Counted from the first letter of the stretch, positions 26,694 to 36,232 are shown. The stretch is DNA of 64,000 nucleotides from Phytopseudomonas dryadis (GCF_004327355.1 NZ_QJUM01000003.1:207500-271499); one strand, 5' to 3'. Notes: generated by a model from the sequence alone, not told the origin. Translations and numbers: made by a program.

Positions 26694-27158
26694 CTACATC
26701 TGACTTTGCAGGTAGTTGTCCAGGCCGAGCTTGGCGATCAACTGCAGCTGGATTTCAAGCCAGTAGGCGTGATCCTCTTCGGTATCCTTGAGCTGGACCA
26801 GGAGGATGTCCCGGGTCTGGTAATCCTGGTGACGCTCGCACAACTCGATCCCCTTGCTCAGCGCCGCGCGCACCTCGTACTCCAGCGCAAGGTCGAGCCT
26901 GAGCATATCCGGCACGGTCTGGCCGAAGGTGAACGGGTTGGGCGCCATATCCGGCGTACCCTCGAGAAACAGGATGCGCTTGAGCAAGGCATCGGCGTGC
27001 TGCGTCTCCTCCTCCATCTCGTGGTTGATGCGCTCGTACAGCTTGCCGAAGCCCCAGTCTTCGTAGAGGCGTGAATGGACGAAATACTGATCGCGCGCCG
27101 CCAGCTCGCCCTTGAGCAGCACCTTCAGATAATCGATAACTTCAACATGGCCTTTCAT
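26694..27158 (-). CDS. ftnA: non-heme bacterial ferritin FtnA (formerly BfrA)
   Basis: 154 residues of the ferritin-like fold. Ferroxidase ligands are visible: Glu18 ([11 protein letters not shown]), Glu51 and His54 ([10 protein letters not shown]), Glu94 ([10 protein letters not shown]) and Glu127/His130 (DTEEDHAYW). In heme-binding Bfr, Met52 is the axial heme ligand; here the aligned residue is Thr. This is the FtnA pattern of Pseudomonas, formerly named bfrA. Stores iron as a 24-mer. It lies between uvrA and katA as in P. aeruginosa, where FtnA is thought to supply iron for KatA heme. Confidence 0.9.
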   Translation of the reverse strand: MKGHVEVIDYLKVLLKGELAARDQYFVHSRLYEDWGFGKLYERINHEMEEETQHADALLKRILFLEGTPDMAPNPFTFGQTVPDMLRLDLALEYEVRAALSKGIELCERHQDYQTRDILLVQLKDTEEDHAYWLEIQLQLIAKLGLDNYLQSQM

Positions 27159-27215
27159 TGCGCTCTCTCCTGTCCGTGCGCCCTATTGTCGCCCAGCTTG
27201 CCTGCCTAAAGCGAC

Positions 27216-27254
27216 AATGCCGGCGCCGCCCAGACTAAAGGCGACACCGGCATT
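27216..27254 (-). terminator. strong hairpin between katA and ftnA
   Basis: On the minus strand AATGCCGGTGTCGCC, 9-base loop, GGCGGCGCCGGCATT pair over 15 bp with two G-U wobbles. Followed by GTCGCTTTAG, a poor U run; partial termination or mRNA-stabilising hairpin after katA. Confidence 0.6.
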
Positions 27255-27280
27255 GCACATTGCGCTGAATCAGGAAGGGA

Positions 27281-28723
27281 TCAGCTCAGGCCGAGGCCCT
27301 TGGCGATACCCGCCCCATAGGCCTCATCGGCCCTGAAGAAGTGCTGCAACTGGCGACGCTGCACGTCCTCGCTGACCGACTGCATGGCACCGACGATATT
27401 GTCGATCAGCAGCGCCTTCTGCTCGGCATTCATCAGGCGGAACAGCGCACCGGCATGGCTGTAGTAGTCCTCGTCCTCACGGTGATCGTAGCGATCCGCC
27501 GCGCCACTCAAGGCCAGCGCCGGTTCGCGATAGGCCGGCGCCTGCTTGGGCGCATCGGCGTAGCTGTTCGGCTCGTAGTTGGGCGCCGCCCCACCATTGC
27601 TGCCGAAGGCCATGGCGCCATCGCGCTGGTAGCTATTCACCGGGCTGCGCGGCGCATTCACCGGCAGTTGCTGGTGGTTGGTGCCCACGCGGTAGCGGTG
27701 CGCATCGGCGTAGGCGAATACGCGCCCCTGCAACATGCGATCCGGCGACAGACCGACTCCGGGGATCATGTTGCTCGGTCCGAAAGCGGACTGCTCGACC
27801 TCGGCGAAGTAGTTCTGCGGGTTGCGGTTGAGCTCCAGCTCACCCACCTCGATCAGCGGGTAGTCCTTCTGCGACCAGGTCTTGGTCACGTCGAACGGGT
27901 TCTCGGCGCGGGCAGCCGCTTCGGCTTCGCTCATCACCTGGATGCACACGCTCCACTTCGGGTAATCGCCGCGCTCGATGGCCTCGAACAGGTCACGCTG
28001 GGCGTAATCCGGATCGGTGCCGGCAAGACGCGCAGCCTCTGCCGGGGCCAGGTTCTTGATGCCCTGCTTGGTCTTGAAGTGCCATTTGACCCAGGTGCGC
28101 TCACCCTTGGCATTGATCAGGCTGTAGGTGTGGCTGCCAAAACCGTGCATGTGCCGGTAGCCATCCGGGATCCCGCGGTCGGAGAACAGGATGGTCACCT
28201 GGTGCAGGGATTCGGGCGAATGCGACCAGAAGTCCCACATCATCTGCGGGCTCTTCAGGTTGCTCTGCGGCAGACGCTTCTGGGTATGGATGAAGTCCGG
28301 GAACTTCAGCGGGTCGCGAATGAAAAACACCGGGGTGTTGTTGCCGACGATGTCCCAGTTGCCTTCTTCGGTATAGAACTTAAGGGCGAAGCCGCGCGGA
28401 TCGCGCTCGGTATCCGCCGAGCCACGCTCGCCACCCACGGTGGAGAAACGCAGGAAGGTCTCGGTCTGCTTGCCAACCGCGCTGAACAGCTTGGCGCAGG
28501 TGTACTGGGTGATGTCACGGCTCACCGTGAAGGTGCCATAGGCTGCCGAGCCCTTGGCGTGTACCCGGCGCTCGGGAATGTTTTCGCGGTTGAAGTGAGC
28601 GAGCTTTTCGATCAGGTGGAAATCGTCGAGCAGCAACGGGCCGCGTGGTCCTGCCGAACGGGAATTCTGGTTATCCGCAACCGGCGCGCCGCTGGCAGTG
28701 GTCAGGGTTTTGTGTTGGCTCAT
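27281..28723 (-). CDS. katA: monofunctional heme catalase, KatA type
   Basis: 480 residues from ATG 28721-28723 (GGAG seven bases upstream; an in-frame TTG two codons earlier is less likely). Clade 3 small-subunit catalase: distal His in [12 protein letters not shown] (about 53-64), distal Asn in VGNNTPVFF, proximal heme Tyr in [14 protein letters not shown] (about 333-346). Converts H2O2 to water and oxygen; main housekeeping catalase in the cytosol and periplasm of pseudomonads. Upstream lie an OxyR-like site (28806-28842) and the 73-bp repeat array. Confidence 0.96.
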   Translation of the reverse strand: MSQHKTLTTASGAPVADNQNSRSAGPRGPLLLDDFHLIEKLAHFNRENIPERRVHAKGSAAYGTFTVSRDITQYTCAKLFSAVGKQTETFLRFSTVGGERGSADTERDPRGFALKFYTEEGNWDIVGNNTPVFFIRDPLKFPDFIHTQKRLPQSNLKSPQMMWDFWSHSPESLHQVTILFSDRGIPDGYRHMHGFGSHTYSLINAKGERTWVKWHFKTKQGIKNLAPAEAARLAGTDPDYAQRDLFEAIERGDYPKWSVCIQVMSEAEAAARAENPFDVTKTWSQKDYPLIEVGELELNRNPQNYFAEVEQSAFGPSNMIPGVGLSPDRMLQGRVFAYADAHRYRVGTNHQQLPVNAPRSPVNSYQRDGAMAFGSNGGAAPNYEPNSYADAPKQAPAYREPALALSGAADRYDHREDEDYYSHAGALFRLMNAEQKALLIDNIVGAMQSVSEDVQRRQLQHFFRADEAYGAGIAKGLGLS

Positions 28724-28805
28724 CCGCAATCTCCATCATCAGGTAACGACATCCCGGCTGGGCGGGCTTGAGGTCAAGTATCGACGAGACTGCATGAGCA
28801 AACAA

Positions 28806-28842
28806 ATGAATAACAACTCAACAAGCGATAGATTTTAACTAA
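28806..28842 (-). promoter_or_regulatory. candidate OxyR site upstream of katA
   Basis: ATGA-N7-CTCA-N7-ATAG-N7-CTAA matches 11 of 16 positions of the OxyR pattern ATAG-N7-CTAT-N7-ATAG-N7-CTAT with exact spacing. It lies 83-119 bases upstream of the katA ATG. KatA is OxyR-controlled in relatives. Confidence 0.4.
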
Positions 28843-28848
28843 CTAGCC

Positions 28849-29150
28849 GGCCACAAAAAATCGCCGGGAGCGATTTTTGACGTCGCTTGCGACGGCCCGA
28901 AGGGTGGCTGCCAGGGATGGCAGGCCACAAAAAATAGCCGGAGCCATTTTTGACGTCGCTTGCGACGGCCCGAAGGGTGGCCGCCAGGGATGGTGGGCCA
29001 CAAAAAATCGCCGGAGCCATTTTTGACGTCGCTTGCAGCGGCCCGAAGGGTGGCCGCCAGGGATGGTGGGCCACAAAAAATCGCCGGTGCGATTTTTGAC
29101 GTCGCTTGCGACGGTCCGAAGGGTGGCCGCCAGGAAAGGCAGGCACAAAA
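28849..29150. repeat. 73-bp tandem repeat array, four copies plus a partial fifth
   Basis: Units begin GGCCACAAAAAATCGCCGG at 28849, 28923, 28996 and 29069, with a truncated fifth at 29142, so the period is 73-74 bases. Each unit holds a terminator-like stem (AAAATCGC/GCGATTTT, or degenerate forms), a second stem GTCGCTTGCGAC and the block GAAGGGTGGCCGCCAGGGAT. The array fills the gap between the katA promoter and the rplQ terminator. A related single unit is at 17366-17440. Confidence 0.95.
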
Positions 29151-29171
29151 AACCGGGCACTAGGCCCGGTT
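29146..29171 (-). terminator. terminator of the alpha operon after rplQ
   Basis: Minus strand: AACCGGGC, CTAGT loop, GCCCGGTTTTTTG; an 8-bp stem with a six-U run. Ends the rpsM-rplQ unit. Confidence 0.92.
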
Positions 29172-29189
29172 CTTCGTAGACGAAGCGTC

Positions 29190-29576
29190 TTACTCGGCAG
29201 CTTCTACTGCGCCGCCGACCGGACGGTCGACCAGCTCAACATAAGCCATCGGTGCGTTGTCACCAGCACGGAAACCGCACTTGAGGATACGCAGGTAACC
29301 GCCCTGACGGGTGGCGTAACGCTTGCCCAGGTCGTTGAACAGCTTGCCGACGATGGCTTTCGAACGCGTACGGTCGAAAGCCAGACGACGGTTGGCAACG
29401 CTGTCTTCTTTAGCCAGAGTGATCAGCGGCTCAGCAACACGACGCAGTTCTTTGGCTTTCGGCAGAGTAGTTTTGATCAGCTCATGCTCGAACAGCGATA
29501 CCGCCATGTTCTGGAACATGGCCTTGCGGTGGGCGCTGGTGCGGCTGAGGTGACGGCCACTTTTACGATGACGCAT
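29190..29576 (-). CDS. rplQ: 50S ribosomal protein L17
   Basis: 128 residues starting [21 protein letters not shown], the L17 N-terminus, with normal length. L17 sits near the polypeptide exit tunnel and is essential for 50S assembly. It is the last gene of the alpha operon (rpsM-rpsK-rpsD-rpoA-rplQ), 42 bases after rpoA, and is followed by a clear terminator at 29146-29171. Confidence 0.98.
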   Translation of the reverse strand: MRHRKSGRHLSRTSAHRKAMFQNMAVSLFEHELIKTTLPKAKELRRVAEPLITLAKEDSVANRRLAFDRTRSKAIVGKLFNDLGKRYATRQGGYLRILKCGFRAGDNAPMAYVELVDRPVGGAVEAAE

Positions 29577-29618
29577 GGTTCAATTCCTTACCAAACTCAC
29601 GTTCGGTGATGATGACGA

Positions 29619-30620
29619 TCAGGCAGTCGCCTTATCGTCTTTCTTCAGACTTGCCGGCGGCCAGTTGTCGAGGCGCATACCGAGGGACAGACCACGGGAA
29701 GCCAGAACGTCCTTGATTTCGGTCAGGGACTTCTTGCCCAGGTTCGGCGTTTTCAACAACTCCACTTCGGTACGCTGAATCAGGTCGCCGATGTAGTAGA
29801 TGTTCTCTGCCTTGAGGCAGTTGGCCGAACGCACGGTCAGTTCCAGGTCATCGACCGGACGCAACAGGATCGGATCGATTTCGTCTTCCTGCTCGATCAC
29901 CACTGGCTCACTGTCGCCTTTGAGGTCGACGAACGCAGCCAACTGCTGTTGCAGGATGGTTGCCGCACGACGAATGGCCTCTTCAGGATCCAGGGTACCG
30001 TTGGTTTCCAGATCGATAACCAGCTTGTCCAGGTTGGTACGCTGCTCGACGCGAGCGTTTTCCACCACGTAGGACACGCGACGCACCGGGCTGAACGAGG
30101 AATCGAGCTGCAAGCGACCGATGCTGCGGCTTTCATCTTCATCGCTCTGACGCGAATCAGCTGGCTCATAGCCGCGACCACGAGCTACGGTGAGCTTCAT
30201 GTTCAGCGCGCCATTGGCAGCCAGGTTGGCGATTACATGGTCGCCGTTGACGATCTCGACATCGTGATCCAGCTGAATATCGGCAGCGGTCACTACGCCC
30301 GAGCCCTTCTTCGCCAGAGTCAGTGTCACTTCGTCACGGCCGTGCAGTTTGATAGCCAGACCTTTCAGGTTGAGCAGGATTTCAATGACATCTTCCTGAA
30401 CACCTTCGATGGCGCTGTACTCATGGAGTACACCGTCAATCTCGGCCTCGACTACTGCACAGCCAGGCATGGAGGACAACAGGATGCGACGCAGCGCGTT
30501 GCCCAGGGTATGGCCAAAGCCACGCTCGAGAGGCTCGAGCGTGATCTTGGCGCGGGTCGAACTGACCACCTGCACATCGATATGGCGGGGGGTCAGGAAC
30601 TCATTTACCGAAATCTGCAT
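29619..30620 (-). CDS. rpoA: RNA polymerase alpha subunit
   Basis: 333 residues. N-terminal domain (about 1-235) has [21 protein letters not shown] for dimerisation and assembly with beta and beta-prime; the C-terminal domain (about 250-325) contains [20 protein letters not shown] and [18 protein letters not shown], which bind UP elements and activators. Located between rpsD and rplQ, 22 bases after rpsD. Full length and intact. It would read UP elements such as the one in front of the tRNA-Tyr cluster of this window. Confidence 0.99.
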   Translation of the reverse strand: MQISVNEFLTPRHIDVQVVSSTRAKITLEPLERGFGHTLGNALRRILLSSMPGCAVVEAEIDGVLHEYSAIEGVQEDVIEILLNLKGLAIKLHGRDEVTLTLAKKGSGVVTAADIQLDHDVEIVNGDHVIANLAANGALNMKLTVARGRGYEPADSRQSDEDESRSIGRLQLDSSFSPVRRVSYVVENARVEQRTNLDKLVIDLETNGTLDPEEAIRRAATILQQQLAAFVDLKGDSEPVVIEQEDEIDPILLRPVDDLELTVRSANCLKAENIYYIGDLIQRTEVELLKTPNLGKKSLTEIKDVLASRGLSLGMRLDNWPPASLKKDDKATA

Positions 30621-30642
30621 GGATGCACCTATTTTCTAGCCC

Positions 30643-31263
30643 TTACTTGGAGTAGAGCTCGACAATCAGGCTTTCGTTGATGTCAGCGGAGAGATCACCA
30701 CGAGTCGGGACGCTTTTGAACACGCCGGACTTCTTCTCGGTGTCTACATCTACCCATTCAACGCGGCCACGCTGGGCACACAGCTCAAGAGCTTGAACAA
30801 TGCGCAGCTGATTCTTCGATTTCTCGCGAACTGCAACCACGTCGCCAGCTTTGACCTGGAACGACGGTACGTTGACAGTCTTACCGTTCACGCTGATCGC
30901 CTTGTGCGAAACCAGCTGACGGGATTCAGCGCGGGTAGCACCGTAACCCATGCGGTAAACCACGTTATCCAGACGGCACTCGAGCAGTTGCAGCAGGTTC
31001 TCGCCGGTAGCGCCTTTCTGGCTGGCTGCCTGCTTGTAGTAACCGCTGAATTGACGCTCGAGTACGCCGTAGATACGACGAACTTTTTGCTTCTCGCGCA
31101 GCTGGGTACCGTAGTCGGACTGACGGCCACGGCGCTGGCCGTGGATACCCGGGGCTGCTTCGATGTTGCACTTCGACTCCAGAGCGCGAACGCCGCTTTT
31201 CAGGAACAGATCAGTGCCTTCACGACGAGACAGTTTGCATTTGGGACCAATGTAACGAGCCAT
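30643..31263 (-). CDS. rpsD: 30S ribosomal protein S4
   Basis: 206 residues starting [20 protein letters not shown]. The S4 RNA-binding domain is seen in [19 protein letters not shown] and [18 protein letters not shown]4 nucleates 30S assembly on 16S rRNA and, in E. coli, represses the alpha operon by binding its leader; whether the leader before rpsM here works likewise is unknown. Seventeen bases after rpsK. Confidence 0.98.
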   Translation of the reverse strand: MARYIGPKCKLSRREGTDLFLKSGVRALESKCNIEAAPGIHGQRRGRQSDYGTQLREKQKVRRIYGVLERQFSGYYKQAASQKGATGENLLQLLECRLDNVVYRMGYGATRAESRQLVSHKAISVNGKTVNVPSFQVKAGDVVAVREKSKNQLRIVQALELCAQRGRVEWVDVDTEKKSGVFKSVPTRGDLSADINESLIVELYSK

Positions 31264-31280
31264 TTCTCACTGTCTCCTGA

Positions 31281-31670
31281 TTACACGCGACGCTTCTTCG
31301 AAGGACGGCACCCGTTATGCGGGATAGGCGTCACATCGGTGATGCTGGCGATCTTGTAACCGCAACCGTTAAGCGCACGGACTGCGGACTCACGACCCGG
31401 ACCTGGGCCCTTGACGTTGACGTCGAGGTTCTTCAGGCCGTATTCCAGCGCAGCTTGACCAGCACGCTCGGCAGCCACCTGGGCAGCGAACGGGGTGGAC
31501 TTGCGAGAACCGCGGAAACCCGAACCACCGGAGGTAGCCCAGGACAGGGCGTTACCTTGACGGTCGGTAATGGTCACGATGGTGTTATTGAAAGAAGCGT
31601 GGATGTGGGCGATGCCATCAACCACCGTCTTCTTGACTTTCTTACGAGTACGAGCAGCAGGTTTTGCCAT
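31281..31670 (-). CDS. rpsK: 30S ribosomal protein S11
   Basis: 129 residues, starting [21 protein letters not shown], with a basic N-terminus and the C-terminal [11 protein letters not shown] tail. The segment [12 protein letters not shown] is the most conserved part of the family. S11 forms the platform near the mRNA exit together with S7 and S21. It lies 30 bases downstream of rpsM in the alpha operon. Confidence 0.98.
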   Translation of the reverse strand: MAKPAARTRKKVKKTVVDGIAHIHASFNNTIVTITDRQGNALSWATSGGSGFRGSRKSTPFAAQVAAERAGQAALEYGLKNLDVNVKGPGPGRESAVRALNGCGYKIASITDVTPIPHNGCRPSKKRRV

Positions 31671-31700
31671 GACTAGATTCCTGTCGATTCGCGAATGCGA

Positions 31701-32057
31701 TTACTTGCGGATCGGCTTACGCGGGCCCTTGCGGGTGCGCGCGTTGGTCTTGGTACGCTGTCCACGAACCGGAAGGCCGCGGCGATGACGCAGGCCGCGG
31801 TAGCAACCCAGATCCATCAAGCGCTTGATTTTCATGTTCACTTCACGGCGCAGATCACCTTCGGTGTTCACCTTGGCGACTTCACCACGCAGCTGCTCGA
31901 TCTGCTCGTCAGAGAGATCCTTGATCTTTGCCGCCGGATTGACACCGGTAGCTGCACAGATTTTCTGTGCGGTGGTGCGACCGACACCAAAGATGTAGGT
32001 CAGCGAGATAACAGTGTGCTTGTTATCCGGAATGTTAACGCCTGCAATACGGGCCAT
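31701..32057 (-). CDS. rpsM: 30S ribosomal protein S13
   Basis: 118 residues, starting [19 protein letters not shown] and ending in a Lys/Arg-rich tail ([14 protein letters not shown]) that contacts tRNA at the P site. First gene of the alpha operon. The 131-base gap upstream holds a hairpin and a promoter candidate, so this unit can be transcribed independently of the spc operon. Confidence 0.98.
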   Translation of the reverse strand: MARIAGVNIPDNKHTVISLTYIFGVGRTTAQKICAATGVNPAAKIKDLSDEQIEQLRGEVAKVNTEGDLRREVNMKIKRLMDLGCYRGLRHRRGLPVRGQRTKTNARTRKGPRKPIRK

Positions 32058-32116
32058 TCAGTGGAACTCCAATTGACAGCTACCTACGCCCCGGAAGCCA
32101 AGAAATAGGGCGCGAG

Positions 32117-32145
32117 ATATTAGCGCTGTAGAAACAAATAATCAA
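32117..32145 (-). promoter_or_regulatory. candidate promoter of the alpha operon
   Basis: On the minus strand TTGATT (32140-32145), 17 bases, TAATAT (32117-32122), with four of six matches in each box. The -35 box directly abuts the hairpin at 32146-32169, so a terminator and a promoter are joined. Confidence 0.5.
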
Positions 32146-32169
32146 CCCGGCAGCGCACTAGCTGCCGGG
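32146..32169 (-). terminator. hairpin between rpmJ and rpsM
   Basis: CCCGGCAGC, 6-base loop, GCTGCCGGG: perfect 9-bp GC stem, followed on the minus strand by TTGATTATTTG. It would weaken read-through from the spc operon, or serve as an attenuator. Confidence 0.6.
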
Positions 32170-32188
32170 CTTATAGCGTCGATCACAC

Positions 32189-32305
32189 TCAGCCTTGGCG
32201 CTGCTTGTGACGCGGTTCCGCGCTGCAAATCACTCGAACAACACCTTCACGGCGAATAATTTTGCAGTTGCGGCACAGCTTTTTCACCGATGCACGAACT
32301 TTCAT
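32189..32305 (-). CDS. rpmJ: 50S ribosomal protein L36
   Basis: A 38-residue gene: [20 protein letters not shown], then [18 protein letters not shown]. Cys11, Cys14, Cys27 and His33 form the zinc site, so this is the zinc-binding (C+) form of L36. It lies 28 bases after secY, the standard last gene of the spc operon. The rpsM promoter candidate lies downstream. Under zinc starvation a C- paralogue elsewhere may replace it. Confidence 0.97.
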
Positions 32306-32333
32306 CACCAACTCCTCGAACCTTATGGACACT

Positions 32334-33662
32334 TCAGCGGAGCATGCCGCTGCCGTAGCCCTTCAGGTTGGCTTTCTTCATCAGGGATTCGTACTGGTGC
32401 GAAACGAGGTGCGATTGTACTTGCGACATGAAGTCCATCACAACCACTACCACGATCAGCAACGAGGTCCCGCCAAGGTAGAACGGTACGTTGGCCGCCA
32501 CCACCAGGAACTGGGGCAACAAGCATACGGCCGTCATGTACAGAGCACCGAACATGGTCAAGCGGGTCAGAACGCCATCGATATAGCGCGCCGACTGCTC
32601 ACCGGGACGGATACCCGGAATAAAGGCACCGGACTTCTTCAGGTTTTCCGCTACGTCTTTCGGGTTGAACATCAGTGCTGTATAGAAGAAGCAGAAGAAA
32701 ATGATCCCTGCACTAAACAGCAAAATGTTCAACGGCTGACCAGGAGCGATAGCCTGTGAAATATCCTGCAGCCAGCCCATACCTTCGGACTGACCAAACC
32801 AGGCACCCAGCGAGGCCGGGAACAACAGAAGGCTGCTGGCGAAAATGGCCGGGATTACGCCCGCCATGTTCACCTTCAACGGCAGGTGGCTGGTCTGCGC
32901 CGCGAAGACCTTACGGCCCTGCTGACGCTTGGCGTAGTGCACCGCAATGCGACGCTGGCCACGCTCAATGAACACCACAAAACCGATGATCGCTACTGCC
33001 AGCAAACCGATGGCGATGAGGGCGAAGATGTTGATATCGCCCTGCCGAGCAGACTCGAAAGACTGCCCGATCGCCGACGGCAGACCGGCTACGATGCCCG
33101 CAAAAATCAGCATCGAAATACCGTTGCCAACACCGCGCTCGGTGATCTGCTCGCCCAACCACATCATGAACATCGCACCCGCCACGAAGGTGGTGACTGC
33201 AACGAAGTGGAAGCCGAAATCGACCGAAAACGCCACGCCCTGACTCGCCAGACCAACGGACATGCCGATAGCCTGGACGAAGGCCAGAACCAAGGTGCCG
33301 TAGCGGGTGTATTGGCTGATCTTGCGACGACCAGCCTCACCTTCCTTCTTCAACTGCTCCAGCTGCGGGCTGACGGCGGTCATCAGCTGCATGATGATCG
33401 ATGCCGAGATGTACGGCATGATCCCCAGTGCAAAGATGCTCATCCGCTCCAGCGCACCGCCGGAAAACATGTTGAACAAGCTAAGAATGGTCCCCTCATT
33501 CTGTCGAAACAGATCAGCTAGACGATCCGGGTTTATACCTGGAACTGGGATATGCGCGCCGATTCGATAGACGATGATCGCCATGAACAGAAAGCGCAGA
33601 CGAGCCCAGAGCTCGGACAACCCGCCATTGCTGAGCGCTGAGAGAGCACCTTGCTTAGCCAT
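32334..33662 (-). CDS. secY: preprotein translocase subunit SecY
   Basis: 442 residues with ten predicted membrane segments. Recognised by [29 protein letters not shown] at the N-terminus, the plug region after TM1 ([42 protein letters not shown]) and the cytosolic loops carrying [16 protein letters not shown] [15 protein letters not shown]. Central pore of the Sec channel with SecE (59100-59468 in this window) and SecG. The rplO stop codon is immediately adjacent to its start (no spacer), so translation is coupled. Confidence 0.98.
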
Positions 33663-34097
33663 TTATTCCTCGAACTTACCGCCAGCTGCTTCGATAGCCG
33701 CGCGCGCACCTTTGGTGGCGGCGATACCTTTAAGGGTGACCGCGCGAGTAATCTCACCGGACAGCATGACTTTCACACGCTGTACGTTTTGATTAATCAG
33801 GTTGGCATCCTTCAGCGCCTGCAGAGTAACTACGTCGCCTTCGATCTTGTTCAGCTCGGACGTACGCACTTCTGCGCGATCCATAGCCTTCAGGGATACG
33901 AAACCGAACTTGGGCAGACGGCGGTGCAGAGGCTGCTGGCCGCCTTCGAAACCCGGAGCAATGGTGCCACCGGAGCGCGAGGTCTGACCTTTGTGGCCAC
34001 GGCCACCGGTCTTGCCCAAACCGCTACCGATACCACGGCCCGGACGGTGCTTCTCGCGACGGGAACCCGGCGCTGGACTCAAATCGTTCAGGTACAT
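33663..34097 (-). CDS. rplO: 50S ribosomal protein L15
   Basis: 144 residues, starting [20 protein letters not shown], with the Gly-rich [23 protein letters not shown] segment typical of L15. It is a late-assembly 50S protein. Located between rpmD and secY; three bases after rpmD, none before secY. Confidence 0.98.
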   Translation of the reverse strand: MYLNDLSPAPGSRREKHRPGRGIGSGLGKTGGRGHKGQTSRSGGTIAPGFEGGQQPLHRRLPKFGFVSLKAMDRAEVRTSELNKIEGDVVTLQALKDANLINQNVQRVKVMLSGEITRAVTLKGIAATKGARAAIEAAGGKFEE

Positions 34098-34100
34098 GGA

Positions 34101-34280
34101 TCAACCCTCCACACGGAGAAGGTAATAAGCCTTGTTGATCATGCCGCGATTTTCCGGAGTATCCAGAACCTCGACGGTGTGATTGATACGACGCAGGCCG
34201 AGACCCTTGACGCAGGCTTTGTGATTGGCCAGGCGGCCATTGGTGCTCTTGATCAGAGTCACTTTGACTGTGTTAGCCAT
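34101..34280 (-). CDS. rpmD: 50S ribosomal protein L30
   Basis: 59 residues from ATG 34278-34280 ([20 protein letters not shown]), with the family motif [23 protein letters not shown] longer open frame upstream lies within rpsE and is not used. Two bases separate it from rpsE. Confidence 0.97.
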   Translation of the reverse strand: MANTVKVTLIKSTNGRLANHKACVKGLGLRRINHTVEVLDTPENRGMINKAYYLLRVEG

Positions 34281-34282
34281 GG

Positions 34283-34783
34283 TTAGAGAATCTCCTCGAC
34301 ACTCTTGCCACGCTTGGCTGCAACCGAATCCGGAGACTGCATAGCCTTCAGACCTTTGAAAGTGGCATGTACCACGTTCACAGGGTTGGTCGAGCCGTAG
34401 CACTTGGCCAGAACGTTCTGAACACCGGCGACTTCCAGGACGGCACGCATGGCGCCACCGGCGATGATGCCGGTACCTTCGGAAGCAGGCTGCATGAACA
34501 CCTTGGAGGCGCCATGGGCGGATTTCATTGCGTACTGCAGCGTGGTGCCGTTCAGATCCACCTGGATCATGTTGCGACGCGCAGCTTCCATCGCTTTCTG
34601 GATGGCAGCCGGCACTTCGCGGGACTTGCCACGGCCGAAACCAACGCGGCCCTTGCCATCACCCACCACGGTCAACGCGGTGAAGGTGAAGATACGGCCG
34701 CCCTTGACGGTCTTGGCAACGCGGTTAACCTGAACCAGCTTCTCGATATAGCCTTCGTCGCGCTTTTGGTCGTTATTTGCCAT
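34283..34783 (-). CDS. rpsE: 30S ribosomal protein S5
   Basis: 166 residues. The double-stranded RNA-binding-like N-terminal part has [20 protein letters not shown] and [20 protein letters not shown]; the C-terminal part [19 protein letters not shown]5 with S4 sets translational fidelity and helicase function at the mRNA entry. Three bases after rplR. The loop carrying spectinomycin-resistance mutations in other species (around VKGG) looks wild type. Confidence 0.98.
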   Translation of the reverse strand: MANNDQKRDEGYIEKLVQVNRVAKTVKGGRIFTFTALTVVGDGKGRVGFGRGKSREVPAAIQKAMEAARRNMIQVDLNGTTLQYAMKSAHGASKVFMQPASEGTGIIAGGAMRAVLEVAGVQNVLAKCYGSTNPVNVVHATFKGLKAMQSPDSVAAKRGKSVEEIL

Positions 34784-34786
34784 AAC

Positions 34787-35137
34787 TTAGAACTCCAGCC
34801 CGCCTTCACGAGCAGCATCAGCCAGCGCCTTGACGCGGCCGTGGTACTTGAAGCCAGAACGGTCGAATGCAACCTGGGTCACACCAGCGGCTTTCGCACG
34901 CTCGGCGACCAGTTCGCCAACTTTCTTGGCCGCGTCGACGTTGCCGGTGGCGCCGTCACGCAGTGCTTTGTCCAAGGTAGAGGCGCTGGCCAGAACCTTG
35001 CTGCCGTCGGCCGAGATGACCTGGGCATAGATGTGCTGCGAAGAGCGGTACACGCACAGACGCACGGTTTCGAGCTCGTGCATTTTCAGGCGTGCTTTGC
35101 GAGCGCGACGCAGACGAGTAACTTTTTTGTCGGTCAT
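34787..35137 (-). CDS. rplR: 50S ribosomal protein L18
   Basis: 116 residues starting [19 protein letters not shown], with [15 protein letters not shown] and [26 protein letters not shown], the conserved C-terminal signature. L18 binds 5S rRNA (partial gene at the end of this window) together with L5. It starts 11 bases after rplF. Confidence 0.98.
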   Translation of the reverse strand: MTDKKVTRLRRARKARLKMHELETVRLCVYRSSQHIYAQVISADGSKVLASASTLDKALRDGATGNVDAAKKVGELVAERAKAAGVTQVAFDRSGFKYHGRVKALADAAREGGLEF

Positions 35138-35148
35138 TTCCTAGCCCC

Positions 35149-35682
35149 TTACTTCTTCTTGGCTTCTTTACGGCGGACGACTTCGTCAGCGTAACGAACA
35201 CCTTTGCCCTTGTAAGGTTCAGGACGGCGGAAGTCACGAATCTCCGCGGCAACCTGACCAACCAGTTGTTTGTCGACACCCTTGATCAGGATCTCGGTCT
35301 GGTTCGGGGTTTCGGCCACAACGCCTTCCGGCAGTTGATAGTCGATAGGGTGAGAGAAGCCCAGCGCCAGGTTCAGTACTTGGCCCTTGGCTTGCGCCTT
35401 GTAACCAACACCGATCAGCTGCAGCTTACGCTCGAAGCCCTGACTGACGCCGATGACCATGTTGTTGACCAGAGCACGGGTAGTACCGGCCATGGCGCGA
35501 GTCTGCTGGTCGCCATTGCGAGCAGCGAAACGCAGCTCACCGGATTCCTGCAGCACTTCAACGGACGAGTGAACGTTCAGTTCCAGAGTGCCCTTGGCAC
35601 CCTTCACCGAAAGCTGCTGGCCGGCGAGTTTGATCTCTACACCAGCAGGCAGCTTGACGGGGTTCTTAGCAACGCGAGACAT
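35149..35682 (-). CDS. rplF: 50S ribosomal protein L6
   Basis: 177 residues from ATG at 35682 ([19 protein letters not shown]). A frame open to 35730 enters the rpsH gene and is not used. Two similar domains; the C-terminal signature [24 protein letters not shown] is intact. L6 lies near the GTPase centre. 13 bases after rpsH. Confidence 0.98.
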   Translation of the reverse strand: MSRVAKNPVKLPAGVEIKLAGQQLSVKGAKGTLELNVHSSVEVLQESGELRFAARNGDQQTRAMAGTTRALVNNMVIGVSQGFERKLQLIGVGYKAQAKGQVLNLALGFSHPIDYQLPEGVVAETPNQTEILIKGVDKQLVGQVAAEIRDFRRPEPYKGKGVRYADEVVRRKEAKKK

Positions 35683-35695
35683 GCTTATCCCCCCC

Positions 35696-36088
35696 TTAGA
35701 ACACAGTGCAAAGCACTTCGCCGCCGACACCGGCAGCGCGCGCAGCGCGGTCCGTCATCACACCTTTGTTGGTGGAGACGATGGAAACACCGAGACCGCC
35801 GCGAACTTTCGGCAGATCATCGACGGACTTGTACTGGCGAAGGCCGGGACGGCTCACGCGCTTGACTTCCTCGATGACCGGACGGCCTTCGAAGTATTTC
35901 AGCTCGATGGACAGCTGCGGCTTTGCTTCGCCGCTGATCTGATAACCCGCAATATAACCTTCGTCTTTCAGAACTTTGGCTACAGCCACCTTCAGGGTAG
36001 AAGAAGGCATGCTTACGACGGACTTTTCAGCCATCTGGGCATTACGGATACGAGTTAGCATGTCCGCTAACGGGTCCTGCATACTCAT
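35696..36088 (-). CDS. rpsH: 30S ribosomal protein S8
   Basis: 130 residues starting [19 protein letters not shown] and ending [33 protein letters not shown] signature. S8 binds 16S helix 21 and in E. coli represses spc operon translation. The 200-base gap upstream of this gene is unusual: it holds a 16-bp hairpin and a good promoter, so rpsH may start a separate transcription unit. The ribosome site is CAGGAGCG. Confidence 0.98.
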   Translation of the reverse strand: MSMQDPLADMLTRIRNAQMAEKSVVSMPSSTLKVAVAKVLKDEGYIAGYQISGEAKPQLSIELKYFEGRPVIEEVKRVSRPGLRQYKSVDDLPKVRGGLGVSIVSTNKGVMTDRAARAAGVGGEVLCTVF

Positions 36089-36178
36089 GGGCTAGACGCT
36101 CCTGATACAAAAAGAATTAGCCTTTCGGCTAAGAGTCACCAGACTGCCGGGCAAAACCCAGGCTCAGGCGAGCCGAGC

Positions 36179-36207
36179 ATTCTAGAGACTGATCAAAAAT
36201 GAATCAA
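36179..36207 (-). promoter_or_regulatory. promoter candidate in front of rpsH, overlapping a hairpin
   Basis: TTGATT (36202-36207), 17 bases, TAGAAT (36179-36184; five of six). The -35 box lies inside the 3' arm of the hairpin 36197-36232. Predicted start near 36172 gives an 84-base leader before rpsH, containing a UUAGCC-GAAA-GGCUAA hairpin (36116-36131). Confidence 0.6.
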
Positions 36208-36232
36208 GCCCCAAAAGGGGCTTGATTCATTT
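36197..36232 (-). terminator. 16-bp perfect hairpin with U tract inside the spc operon
   Basis: Minus strand: AAATGAATCAAGCCCC, UUUU loop, GGGGCTTGATTCATTT, then TTGATC. A full intrinsic-terminator structure (GC core, 16-bp perfect stem, U run) lies between rpsN and rpsH. Confidence 0.85.

Noticed and set aside
28849..29150. CRISPR array
   Set aside because: Units are contiguous and nearly identical with no unique spacers and no cas genes nearby.
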